Assembly (NCBI GenBank): GCA_013285775.1
Contig: JABDHB010000003.1
Coordinates: 1-44,769, forward strand
Direction of reading: 5' to 3'
DNA length: 44,769 nucleotides
Source: Chlamydiota bacterium
Lineage (GTDB): Bacteria > Chlamydiota > Chlamydiia > Chlamydiales > Rhabdochlamydiaceae
A program made the position numbers and the translations under genes. This document shows, in pieces, positions 8,914 through 17,050 of the stretch (position 1 is its first letter; every line of letters starts with the position of its first letter). Under the pieces are notes generated by a model, which saw nothing but the letters and a program-made list of their open reading frames with translations, ran no database searches and was not told where the DNA came from.

Positions 8914-10085
8914 AACATTTTTTATTATTAATTCTACTTGCAGGCTGCGCCTCAAAGGTCACCCAAGATGAGCCACCTCTTACCAGTGTCCAAGTGATGG
9001 ACCGCAACGGTTTTGCAGAAACTGTTAGCTCAAAAGACCGATTAGTCACTTTCAATCAGATCGATTTTACCTCTCCACAGCCTTATCAAAAAGTGCTCCG
9101 GGTTTATAACAAAGACAAAACAGGAAAAACTAAATCGATTATCACCAGTTATCACGATAACGGACTCATCTGGCAATCTCTTGAGGTAGTCGATGGCAGG
9201 GCTCATGGAAATTACAAAGAATGGCATGCCAACGGAAAAACGAAACTTGAAGCTTCCATCATTGAAGGAGTAGCAGATTTACACGAAACTGCTCAAACAA
9301 GCTGGATTTTCGAAGGATTAAGCAATGTGTGGGATGAGGAAGGAAATAAAATAGCTGAGATTCCTTATGAAAAAGGAGTTCTACAAGGGATTTCTCACTA
9401 TTATTATGCAGATGGAACACTTTGGAAAGAGGTTCCTCTCTACAATGGTGAAATCAACGGGACTCTGATTGTCTACGCAAAAGACAGAACTATTTTAGAA
9501 AAATGTACATTTGAAAATGGACTTCTACAATCAGCAGAATTCCTCAATCAAGTTTCTGAAATTAAAAATGGGAAAGGATTCTATGCTTCATTTGAAAATG
9601 GACAACTAAAATCCTTAACCGAATATCAAAACGGAGCCCCTTGCGGCCTTGTAAAAATCTTTGATCCTTCCGGCAATCTCTCTTCAACTTATCGGATTGC
9701 TGACGGAAAAAAAGAAGGAGAAGAGATCATTTATCATGACTCTCATCCTTCTCAGCCAAAAATTTCTCTTGAATGGCACGATGACCTTCTTCAAGGGCAA
9801 ATAAAAACCTGGTATCTAAACGGTGTGTTAGAAAGCCAGAGAGAAATTAATGGAAACAAGAAAGAAGGATCCTCCTTTGCCTGGTACAAAGATGCCTCTT
9901 TAATGCTCATAGAAGAATACGAAAAAGATCAACTTGTTAAAGGCTCCTATTACAAGAAGAAAGACAAAAAACCAGTCTCAACAATCGAAAATGGAAAAGG
10001 AACAGCCACTTTATATGATGGAGATGGAATACTCCTCAAAAAAGTTCCTTACGAAAAAGGAAAACCCCTTCTCGACCAGAGATAA
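8910..10085 (+). CDS. Lipoprotein with MORN/YwqK-type repeats
   Basis: A 391-residue exported protein. MKHFLLLILLAGC is a signal peptide ending in a lipobox, so the Cys at 13 should be lipidated. The mature part is a chain of about 20-residue repeats of the kind G-x-W-x-x-Y-x-x-G-x-L (for example HGNYKEWHANGKTKLEA, GISHYYYADGTLWKEV, GQIKTWYLNGVLES), known as MORN-like or YwqK repeats. Several Chlamydiae have such proteins; function is unknown. As the last gene of the GspL/GspM-like operon, overlapping by 4 bases, it could be an outer-membrane part or accessory of that apparatus. Confidence 0.75.
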   Translation: MKHFLLLILLAGCASKVTQDEPPLTSVQVMDRNGFAETVSSKDRLVTFNQIDFTSPQPYQKVLRVYNKDKTGKTKSIITSYHDNGLIWQSLEVVDGRAHGNYKEWHANGKTKLEASIIEGVADLHETAQTSWIFEGLSNVWDEEGNKIAEIPYEKGVLQGISHYYYADGTLWKEVPLYNGEINGTLIVYAKDRTILEKCTFENGLLQSAEFLNQVSEIKNGKGFYASFENGQLKSLTEYQNGAPCGLVKIFDPSGNLSSTYRIADGKKEGEEIIYHDSHPSQPKISLEWHDDLLQGQIKTWYLNGVLESQREINGNKKEGSSFAWYKDASLMLIEEYEKDQLVKGSYYKKKDKKPVSTIENGKGTATLYDGDGILLKKVPYEKGKPLLDQR

Positions 10086-10093
10086 GCTAATCA

Positions 10094-10429
10094 CTATACT
10101 TGCTTAAACTGTGCTTGAAGCGCGCTAATACAAGAGCCCATCCAAACGATAGAATTTTCGAGTATCATTAATCTGTTTTCCGAGAGCCTTATGTGCGATA
10201 CTGTGTTGTTCAACGCATTTTCGAGCATGCTAATCTTGGCTTCCAAGGGATTCATCTGTAACTGTAATTCCGCTATTTTATTCAGTAAAGATTGATTCTG
10301 CTCGATTAAACCATTCATTATAAAAAGGAATCGAGTATTAATTCCAGTTGCGTCTGCGTTCATTCGCATTAATTCAGCTATAGTTACACCTTCTTCCGTA
10401 TACCTAATCGGGGACATTCTAGTAGACAT
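10094..10429 (-). CDS. Small coiled-coil protein, unknown function
   Basis: About 111 residues from the ATG at 10429 (an upstream ATG at 10465 is less likely). Residues from about 40 onward form a helical, heptad-patterned stretch (LIEQNQSLLNKIAELQLQ, then KISMLENALNNTVSH and ENRLMILENS) that should make a coiled coil. There is no signal peptide. Its stop lies 8 bases beyond the convergent lipoprotein gene. Not recognised. Confidence 0.5.
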   Translation of the reverse strand: MSTRMSPIRYTEEGVTIAELMRMNADATGINTRFLFIMNGLIEQNQSLLNKIAELQLQMNPLEAKISMLENALNNTVSHIRLSENRLMILENSIVWMGSCISALQAQFKQV

Positions 10430-10504
10430 AAGGCACCTAACGCTAATGTGATTGAAAATATGCAAGCAACAATTTTAACAAATTTATCAAATAATGCAAG
10501 CAAT

Positions 10505-10957
10505 TTATTGACCAGGTAGCATCGAACCTTTTTCCTGACTTGAGAAACCATTCTCATCATTGAGTAATCCTTCAGACTGCTGAGGATTATTTCCGTCTGG
10601 TTTTTTCTTAGGTTTGCACATCCGTCTTCCTTGACAGCTTTGCGCTGTAACAGTAGATCCTGTAGCTACTCCCGTACAAATAGAGTATTCGTCTCCCTCT
10701 GTACTTTCGAGACAATACCAAAGCACCGTATAAGGGATACGCGTAGTATTGCTTTGCGCAGTTCCAGGGCCGTAGCGTCCCATTGTTCCATAAGAATCAG
10801 ACCAATCACCTAAATGTTGAGGCTGAAGGATCATTTCACCTAAATAGGTTCCATCATAACCTTGAATGACAGCTCTGAGTGTATAAGGACTATCATTGAT
10901 TAAATGCACGCCAGCACACGCTAAAAGCGGACTCAAAAGAAAAAGTAAAAATCTCAT
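10505..10957 (-). CDS. Small exported Cys-containing protein downstream of oppA
   Basis: A 150-residue protein with a clean signal peptide (MRFLLFLLSPLLACA). The mature part contains VHLINDSPYTLRAVIQGYDG, a W-S-D-S-Y segment and several Cys residues (WYCLES, SICTG, QSCQGRRMCKPK), suggesting disulfides in the periplasm, then a polar Q/N/G-rich tail. The ATG overlaps the OppA-like stop by 4 bases, so the two are probably co-translated and may work together. I do not recognise a family. Confidence 0.65.
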   Translation of the reverse strand: MRFLLFLLSPLLACAGVHLINDSPYTLRAVIQGYDGTYLGEMILQPQHLGDWSDSYGTMGRYGPGTAQSNTTRIPYTVLWYCLESTEGDEYSICTGVATGSTVTAQSCQGRRMCKPKKKPDGNNPQQSEGLLNDENGFSSQEKGSMLPGQ

Positions 10958-12540
10958 TTTTTATCCTTGAAGGATGCCCATCTAAAATCGATCGTTCCCA
11001 TTGAAGAGACCGCGACATCTTGTATCCTCTCATTTTGGGTGTATAGCATGGAATAATAAAATAAGGGAATAATTGGCATTGCATCAAGAAGATATTTTTC
11101 AGATTCTTGAAGAAGTTCTCTGCGCGCTTCTCCAACTACACTGTAAGATTCATTGATAAGATTCGAGAATTCTTGACTTTCCCATCCCGTATTGTTAGAG
11201 CCTGTCTTTTTAGTTTTAAAAATCTCCAAAAAGTTAATAGGATCACTAAAATCTGCATACCAATCACAACTCGCTAAATCGTAATCTTGCTTTGACACTC
11301 TTGAAAAATAGACCTTTCCTTCATTCGCTTCCAAATGAATGCGCACCCCAAAAACTTTGTGCCATTGATCGACAACTGCCTGCGCAAGCAAATGATTTCT
11401 CTCAGTATTTTTATAAAACAAAGTGATCTTAGGGAAATTTTCTTTTGTAATTTGAAGCTCTTGTAGAGCAGTTTCAAACAGCTCTTGCGCTTGCACCAAA
11501 TCTCCATCATTAAAATAGGGTTCTTGTTGTAAACTTATACCCGGAGGAACAAGGCTTGTAGCGGGAATTTGACTTCCATAAGTGATATTTCCTAAAAGAC
11601 TTTCCCTGTCAATTGCAAGAGCAAGCGCTTTTCTTAAATTGGTAGAATTCAGGGGAAATTTCTCTGTATTTACTCTTAAAAAATAGGTTGCAAGTGCAGG
11701 CTTAACTTTCAGCTGATTGAGTTCTCGTAATCTTGGAAGAGCGTCAAGGGGAAGGATGGTTAAAGGGGAGCCTGCCCAATCAAGCTCATTTTTTTCAAAC
11801 ATCATAAATTCTGTTTCCCCTTTTACCATCATCAGTTGAATATGGGAGAGTTTTACATGCTCTGCATCCCAATATTTTTGATTTTTCTTCACTTCAATGA
11901 AATCTTGATGCTCCCATTTCTTCAAACAAAACGGGCCATTACTTAGAAATGTTTCACTTTTTGTAGCCCAGGTTGGAGTCTCTATGTCGACCCTCTTATT
12001 CACGGGGAAAAATATAGGAAACGCTAATAAATCGAGGAAATAAGGAGTGGGATTTACAAGCTCAACTTGCAAAGTTAAAGGATCCAAAGCGCGTACACCT
12101 ACCTCATCTAAAGCACATAACCCTTGCTTTGCAGCTTGTCCGTTTTTAATGACGTAAAGTTGAAACGCCGTGTCGGTTGGAAAACTTGGAGAAAGGGCCT
12201 TTTTCCATGCATATTCAAAATCAGATGCCGTTACAGGATCCCCATTTGACCATTGGGTATGCCTTAAGTGAAAAGTGTATGTTTTTAAATCCTCAGAAAC
12301 CTCAACAGATTTTGCAAGAGCAAGCTCCGTTTTTTCCTCTAAATTGATACGCGCAAGCCCTTCGAAAACCATCCGCATGATTGTATGACTTCCCAAATCT
12401 TTGGCTTTCCTTGGATCTAAGCTTTGAGGTTCTGCTCCCAAATTGATTCGGGCAGTATTATCAGATTTACAACGATGACACGGCTCACCACAACCAATAA
12501 GTAAAACCGCTAAAGAAATGACGTAGGCAAAAAAACGCAT
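10954..12540 (-). CDS. oppA: Oligopeptide ABC transporter substrate-binding lipoprotein
   Basis: A 528-residue family 5 extracellular solute-binding protein. The ATG at 12540 gives MRFFAYVISLAVLLIGC, a lipoprotein signal with lipobox LIGC. Family marks include ARINLGAEPQSLDPRKAKD at the mature N-terminus, LRHTQWSNGDPVTASDFEYA and LRKALALAIDRESLL. It captures peptides in the periplasm for an Opp-type importer. No permease or ATPase genes are in this window, so it may use a transporter encoded elsewhere. The frame stays open 27 bases upstream, but that would collide with the divergent gene at 12559. Confidence 0.9.
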   Translation of the reverse strand: MRFFAYVISLAVLLIGCGEPCHRCKSDNTARINLGAEPQSLDPRKAKDLGSHTIMRMVFEGLARINLEEKTELALAKSVEVSEDLKTYTFHLRHTQWSNGDPVTASDFEYAWKKALSPSFPTDTAFQLYVIKNGQAAKQGLCALDEVGVRALDPLTLQVELVNPTPYFLDLLAFPIFFPVNKRVDIETPTWATKSETFLSNGPFCLKKWEHQDFIEVKKNQKYWDAEHVKLSHIQLMMVKGETEFMMFEKNELDWAGSPLTILPLDALPRLRELNQLKVKPALATYFLRVNTEKFPLNSTNLRKALALAIDRESLLGNITYGSQIPATSLVPPGISLQQEPYFNDGDLVQAQELFETALQELQITKENFPKITLFYKNTERNHLLAQAVVDQWHKVFGVRIHLEANEGKVYFSRVSKQDYDLASCDWYADFSDPINFLEIFKTKKTGSNNTGWESQEFSNLINESYSVVGEARRELLQESEKYLLDAMPIIPLFYYSMLYTQNERIQDVAVSSMGTIDFRWASFKDKK

Positions 12541-12558
12541 ATGGATTAACCTTTCCTT

Positions 12559-13353
12559 ATGTATCATTTTGAATGTGGCGACTTTGCAAAAACTGTCGCT
12601 CCCACACCCGTATTAAATTCCCCTGATTTTCAAAAGCTCTTTGGTGGTGAAGATGGGATCTCTCTTCCACTTGATGAGCAGGGCCTTTTTAGGCCACTTG
12701 AAACCATTTTTTTACCAGAAACCAAGGTAAAAATCACAGGCCGTTCAAGCAGGGGGATATACAGCATTGTGTCATCTGAATATATTGCTGGCAAGCTTTT
12801 TATTGACGCTCGTTTCTTAGAAAATGCGAGAGATACAACACCTGAAAGGATCATCAGAACACCCAAAGCGGAAAAATTACTAGAGCGACTCGAATCACTT
12901 TTAGGCCTACCTTACGTTTGGGGTGGAAACTATAGTAAAGGAATCCCCGAAATGCTGGAATTTTATCCTCCTGCAAGGCCAATTGCTTCTCACATTGAAG
13001 CAATTTGGGCGATGAAAGGGGTGGACTGCTCAGGCCTTCTTTATGAAATTACAGATGGGGCAACTCCTCGCAATACCTCTCAACTCATCAATTACGGACA
13101 AGCTGTAAAAATCATTGATAAAGAAATTATTTTACAACTAAAACCCCTCGATCTGATTGTTTGGAAAGGACACATGATCATCGTCCTCGATCCCAACACT
13201 GCCATAGAAAGCAGGGCAGGAGTTGGTGTCGTTAAAACTTGTTTACAAGACCGACTAGCCGAAGTAATGCAAACAAAAACTCCCGCTGATTCCTGGGACA
13301 ATCCCAATGACTTCGTCATCCGGAGATGGCACCCCGAAATGCGCTCCCTATAA
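12559..13353 (+). CDS. NlpC/P60 family cell-wall endopeptidase
   Basis: A 264-residue protein with an SH3b-like N-terminal half and a C-terminal NlpC/P60 (C40) domain. The catalytic Cys is in GVDCSGLLYE (near residue 156) and the His in KGHMIIVLD (near residue 203), with GLPYVWGGNYSKG before them as in NlpC enzymes. These cut the stem peptide between D-Glu and the diamino acid; a chlamydial NlpC/P60 is known to degrade the minimal peptidoglycan of division. There is no signal peptide, which matches the chlamydial relative as I recall it. The start is only 18 bases from the divergent OppA-like start. Confidence 0.85.
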   Translation: MYHFECGDFAKTVAPTPVLNSPDFQKLFGGEDGISLPLDEQGLFRPLETIFLPETKVKITGRSSRGIYSIVSSEYIAGKLFIDARFLENARDTTPERIIRTPKAEKLLERLESLLGLPYVWGGNYSKGIPEMLEFYPPARPIASHIEAIWAMKGVDCSGLLYEITDGATPRNTSQLINYGQAVKIIDKEIILQLKPLDLIVWKGHMIIVLDPNTAIESRAGVGVVKTCLQDRLAEVMQTKTPADSWDNPNDFVIRRWHPEMRSL

Positions 13354-13460
13354 CAAAGATCCACGCAAAGTCGCGAAAACGCAAAAAGAAGTAGAAATTA
13401 TTATAATATTTTTTTGCGTCTTTGCGTTTAGATGTGCCAAAGCCATAAGCATGTTATTTT
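13354..13460. repeat. Imperfect inverted repeat with acgcaaag-type motifs
   Basis: The stretch after the NlpC/P60 stop holds acgcaaag-tcgcg-aaaacgcaaaaa followed about 40 bases later by ttttttgcgtctttgcgttt, an imperfect inverted repeat. The same acgcaaag words occur in the ends of the GxxExxY element at 16371-17029. No coding frame is convincing here. Confidence 0.5.
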
Positions 13461-13738
13461 ACCACAGCATTTTCATTAAAAAGATTTGACTCAAAAAAGA
13501 ATGCCTATAATTTTTTTAATAAGTTTCTCTGCGTTCTCTGCGGCTCAGTCTTCACTCGGCGCTGATGGAATTTGGTATTTAGACAACAAGACTCTGACTT
13601 GTTGGCTAAATACCAAATTCCATCAGCGCCGAGTGAAGACTGAGCCGCAGAGAACGCAGAGAAAAATAATTTCTTCAAATTCTGAGGTTACTCTTATATA
13701 AATAAGCTATCAAATCTTTTTAATGAAAATGCCGTGGT
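13461..13738. repeat. Nested palindromic element (non-coding, about 280 bp)
   Basis: An outer 29-bp inverted repeat (13461-13489 and 13710-13738, one mismatch) flanks a very long hairpin. The hairpin arms 13524-13590 and 13598-13664 are each 67 bases with a single mismatch around the loop actctga. The arms contain tctctgcgttctctgcgg, a sequence type often seen in dispersed intergenic repeats. The right outer copy ends on the glucokinase stop codon. It looks like a MITE or other non-autonomous repeat; as RNA it would form one very stable stem and may also end transcription of the two convergent genes. Confidence 0.85.
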
Positions 13739-14724
13739 TATTTTACACAGACCTTTTTATTTAATACGTACTGGATGCAGCCTTGAAGACTAATGTTGTC
13801 GTTGAGGATCACTTTTACGGGAATTGTAGAGAGAAGTTCCGCAAATCTCCCCTTTGATGTAAAGGACTTCATAAAATGCTCAGGGTTGATAGCATCTAAA
13901 TTTTTTGGCGCAATCCCTCCACCTAAATAAACGCCACCAAGAGAGAGAAATTTCAGCGCCACATTTCCACATTCACTTGCATAGATAGACATAAACCAAT
14001 CCAGCGCTCTCATGCACGCCTTATCCTGTTTTTTAAGAGCCTTTTCTGAAATCACTGCAGCTGGATTTTTCAAGGAAAACTCCGCTGTTAATTCCTCAGA
14101 AGGATTTTCCAGTCTCATATCTGTTAAAAACCGATATAACAAATAAAGGCCACTTCCACAAACAACCCTCTCGTAAGAAACGTGCTTATGCAGCCTTTTT
14201 AAAAACCTTAAAAGCTCCATCTCCATCTCATCTCTTGGAGCAAAATCGACATGACTTCCTTCACAAGCAAAAGGATGATGGATCTTCCCATCCCAATAAA
14301 GTCCTGCCTCACCAAGCCCCGTTCCTGCAGCAACAATCGCTCTATTTCCATCCTGCTTTTTTCCTTCACTGATAACAAAAAAATCTTCCTCTTTTAGCGT
14401 GTTAATTCCCCATCCATCTGCTTCAATGTCATTGATCAACCACGCTGCATCAGTCTTGAGCTCCTTCTTCAATTCTTCAACATCAATTACCCAAGCCAAA
14501 TTCGTTGCTTTACATTTTCCCTCTTTCACTGGCCCCGCAACCCCAAAACATGCCCCTTCTATTTTTTCTTTTTCTTCATCCAGAAACAACTTCACGATTT
14601 CAAGCAAGGAAGGATATTCTTGACTGACAAATTTCTCTTCTCTCTCCATTTTCCACGCGCCATTAATCGTATACAGAGCAAGTCGCGTTTTCGTCCCTCC
14701 AATATCGCCCACAAGGATCCGCAT
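13738..14724 (-). CDS. glk: Glucokinase
   Basis: A 328-residue glucokinase of the Glk (PF02685) type that phosphorylates glucose to glucose 6-phosphate with ATP. The N-terminal phosphate-binding loop is GDIGGTKTRLALY, followed by GACFGVAGPV, the sugar-binding region NDIEADGWGI, the AAGTGLGEAGL adenosine loop and the CEGSHVDFAP signature. GGVYLGGGIAPKN is near the C-terminus. Pathogenic Chlamydiaceae import glucose phosphates and lack this enzyme, while environmental chlamydiae are reported to have it. Its start overlaps the thioesterase stop by one base, so the two are probably one transcript. Confidence 0.92.
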   Translation of the reverse strand: MRILVGDIGGTKTRLALYTINGAWKMEREEKFVSQEYPSLLEIVKLFLDEEKEKIEGACFGVAGPVKEGKCKATNLAWVIDVEELKKELKTDAAWLINDIEADGWGINTLKEEDFFVISEGKKQDGNRAIVAAGTGLGEAGLYWDGKIHHPFACEGSHVDFAPRDEMEMELLRFLKRLHKHVSYERVVCGSGLYLLYRFLTDMRLENPSEELTAEFSLKNPAAVISEKALKKQDKACMRALDWFMSIYASECGNVALKFLSLGGVYLGGGIAPKNLDAINPEHFMKSFTSKGRFAELLSTIPVKVILNDNISLQGCIQYVLNKKVCVK

Positions 14725-15221
14725 CAGGAGCCTCCAGAGCGCCGCTTTCGACTTTCTTCAGCTTGTTGCTTACGCGCCTCTCTACGGATGTTTGCTTCTT
14801 CAAAGCGCCGCTTTTCAATAGGCGTTTCTGGCATAACAGCAGGGACTTCTACGGGCTTGCGATTTTCATCAACAGCGACGAAAGTAAAATAGGCAGACAG
14901 AATATGACGGTGTTCTCCTGTCTTAAAATGTTCGGCAACTACTTTAACTCCAATTTCCATTGAAGTGCGCCAGCTACGATTAATGGACGCTCTAAAAAGA
15001 AGAATATCTCCTCCAACAGCAGGTCCTAAAAAATGCATCGAATCAACAGATGCTGTCACACACGTGCTACCGCTATGACGCTCTGCAACAACGAGAGCAA
15101 TCCGATCTAATGTTGCCATTACAAGGCCACCAAAAACAGTGCCGTACGAATTTAAATCATTTGGAAAAACTTTATACGTGTGATCGTGCACAGCTGTCTC
15201 AGAAACTTTTTTTGCATCCAT
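14724..15221 (-). CDS. Acyl-CoA thioesterase, hotdog fold (YciA/BACH type)
   Basis: A 165-residue single hotdog-domain protein that hydrolyses acyl-CoA. The family marks are the catalytic-site region [21 protein letters not shown] (N and G-x-x-FGG), then [19 protein letters not shown] and the [17 protein letters not shown] strand. The ATG at 15221 is chosen over an upstream one at 15257, which would extend into the recA promoter. The tail ([21 protein letters not shown]) is charged and probably helical. It is divergent from recA and upstream of glucokinase. Confidence 0.85.
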   Translation of the reverse strand: MDAKKVSETAVHDHTYKVFPNDLNSYGTVFGGLVMATLDRIALVVAERHSGSTCVTASVDSMHFLGPAVGGDILLFRASINRSWRTSMEIGVKVVAEHFKTGEHRHILSAYFTFVAVDENRKPVEVPAVMPETPIEKRRFEEANIRREARKQQAEESRKRRSGGS

Positions 15222-15233
15222 AATTATCACACT

Positions 15234-15268
15234 AAGAAATTGCAATTTCTTTTGCAATCCCTTAGACT
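15234..15268 (+). promoter_or_regulatory. recA promoter with an 18-bp palindrome over the -35
   Basis: The -35 ttgcaa (15240-15245) and -10 tagact (15263-15268) are separated by 17 bases, a good sigma-70-type (sigma-66) promoter. The -35 lies inside a perfect palindrome aagaaattgcaatttctt at 15234-15251. An aaggag ribosome binding site follows at about 15282. The palindrome matches neither the enteric nor the Gram-positive LexA box, but its place makes an operator plausible. Confidence 0.6.
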
Positions 15269-15294
15269 AACAGCTAAGCAACAAGGAGCATTTC

Positions 15295-16356
15295 ATGTCA
15301 CAGAACGATACAGCAAAGAAAAAAGCTTTAGAGCTTGCCGTTTCCCATATTGAAAAACAATTTGGTGAAGGGACAATCATGACTCTTGGTAAACACTCTT
15401 CTTCAAGAGAAATTAGCGTCATTAAAACAGGAGCCCCAGCTCTTGATATCGCGCTTGGAATTGGCGGCGTCCCAAGAGGGAGAATCATCGAAATTTACGG
15501 CCCAGAATCTTCAGGAAAATCTACTCTCGCTACACACATCGTTGCTAACGCTCAAAAAAATGGAGGGCTTGCAGCCTACATCGATGCCGAGCACGCACTC
15601 GATCCTGGCTATGCTGCAAAAATCGGCGTTAACCTCGATGATCTCATGATTTCTCAGCCCGATTGCGGCGAAGACGCACTTAATATTGCGGAAATGCTTG
15701 CACGATCCAACGCAGTTGATGTCATCGTCATCGATTCTGTTGCTGCCCTTGTACCTAAAAACGAACTAGAAGGGGAGATCGGCGACTCACACATGGGCCT
15801 TCAAGCGCGTATGATGTCACAGGCTCTTCGTAAACTGACTTCTACACTTTCCAAAAGCAACACTTGCGCAGTCTTCATCAACCAAATTCGGGAAAAAATT
15901 GGCGTAATGTTCGGCAATCCAGAAACAACCACAGGCGGTCGCGCGCTTAAGTTCTACTCTTCCGTACGGATGGACATACGTCGTATTGGCGGCATTAAAG
16001 GAGCAGAGGGAGCTGCAGACATTGGCAACCGAGTTAAAGTAAAAGTTGTAAAAAACAAAATGGCGCCTCCGTTCCAAGTCGCAGAATTTGATATTCTGTT
16101 TAACGAAGGAATTTCTCGTTTAGGATCTCTACTTGATATGGGCGTTGACTTGGGTGTCGTAGACAAAAAAGGAACCTGGCTAAGCTTCAACACCAATCGC
16201 CTCGGTCAAGGACGTGAAGCTGCTCGTGAAGAGCTCAAGAAAAATCCTAAGCTCGCTGATGAAATCGAAAAACAAATCATCGCAAAGTGCGCCGAAAAAG
16301 GAGGCTCTCCCACAAAAGCAGACACAGCAGCCATTGCCGCAGAATTCAACGAATAA
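15295..16356 (+). CDS. recA: Recombinase A
   Basis: A full-length 353-residue RecA, which forms filaments on single-stranded DNA and drives strand exchange. Visible are the Walker A motif GPESSGKST (residues 69-77), [10 protein letters not shown], the Walker B region [12 protein letters not shown], the MAW-like [19 protein letters not shown], loop L2 [20 protein letters not shown] and [12 protein letters not shown]. There is an aaggag ribosome binding site 7 bases before the ATG. It lies divergent from the thioesterase and is followed by a possible small terminator (cgaaagctttcg plus a T tract), which is also the left edge of the GxxExxY element. Confidence 0.98.
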   Translation: MSQNDTAKKKALELAVSHIEKQFGEGTIMTLGKHSSSREISVIKTGAPALDIALGIGGVPRGRIIEIYGPESSGKSTLATHIVANAQKNGGLAAYIDAEHALDPGYAAKIGVNLDDLMISQPDCGEDALNIAEMLARSNAVDVIVIDSVAALVPKNELEGEIGDSHMGLQARMMSQALRKLTSTLSKSNTCAVFINQIREKIGVMFGNPETTTGGRALKFYSSVRMDIRRIGGIKGAEGAADIGNRVKVKVVKNKMAPPFQVAEFDILFNEGISRLGSLLDMGVDLGVVDKKGTWLSFNTNRLGQGREAAREELKKNPKLADEIEKQIIAKCAEKGGSPTKADTAAIAAEFNE

Positions 16357-16370
16357 AGGCGAAAGCTTTC

Positions 16371-17029
16371 GTTGCTTTTTTTAAACGCAAAGTAAGAGGA
16401 GAAAGAAAAGATCACGCAAAGACCAAAGCATGCAATTTACTACGTAAATTGCATGCTTTGGTTATTTTTGGAAGGAATGCAAAAGAACAATTAAAATCTA
16501 TTGACCACTCGATAAATACCGTTTTTCATTACTTTATTTCCAAAATTCAACAAAAGACCAAGTTTTAACTTGCTAAGACGCAAGTAAGTGAACAACTGTG
16601 TGTGATGAAGAGGGTGATCCATATCTGTGGCTTTAATTTCTAATATCACCAAATTTTCAACAAGAATATCTAAAAAAAGAGGGGCCTTAATAACCTTACC
16701 CTTATATTTAACGGGCACCGGCACTTGCCTCGCGCATTGAATCCCTTGTAATAATAACTCGTGACATAAAGCTTCTTCATAAATGCTTTCAAGCAATCCG
16801 GGACCAAAAGTGCGATGCACCTCAATTGCTGCACCTATAATTTTTTGCGAAAGTTCATTTTCCATAGGCAACAAATAATAAATTATTCACCACTTTTCAG
16901 AAAACAATTTTTTCTTTTGCATTCCTTTTATAAGTAATTAAAGCTTGCAATCTACGCAGTAGATTGCAAGCTTTAATTCTTTGCGCAATCTCTTCTTTCT
17001 CCTCTTACTTTGCGTTTAAAAAAAGCAAC
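16371..17029. mobile_element. GxxExxY-carrying element with long inverted ends
   Basis: Arms 16371-16487 and 16912-17029 are inverted copies of each other. Each has, from the outside in, a conserved outer part (gttgctttttttaaacgcaa, then agtaagaggagaaagaa), a perfect hairpin, and the inner word ggaatgcaaaagaa (16474-16487; complement at 16912-16925). The hairpins (16422-16462 and 16936-16978) have 19- and 20-bp stems and 3-base loops but differ in sequence, with each change matched on the other strand of the stem. One gene of the GxxExxY family lies inside. I infer a mobile or domesticated intergenic element; no target duplication was found. Confidence 0.65.
16491..16865 (-). CDS. GxxExxY protein (PD-(D/E)XK-like family)
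   Basis: A 124-residue protein of the GxxExxY family (PF13366, PDDEXK_3). The defining motif is GPGLLESIYEEAL near residues 20-32. VPVKYKGKVI, then LFLDILVENLVILEIKA with the D and E-x-K of a nuclease-like core, and LRLSKLKLGLLLNFG near the end are all typical. The ATG at 16865 is preferred over a TTG nine bases upstream. Biochemical function is not established. It is the only gene between the long inverted ends described above, so it may mobilise or protect the element. Confidence 0.85.
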   Translation of the reverse strand: MENELSQKIIGAAIEVHRTFGPGLLESIYEEALCHELLLQGIQCARQVPVPVKYKGKVIKAPLFLDILVENLVILEIKATDMDHPLHHTQLFTYLRLSKLKLGLLLNFGNKVMKNGIYRVVNRF

Positions 17030-17050
17030 AAAAACTTTCACTCACAGTCT

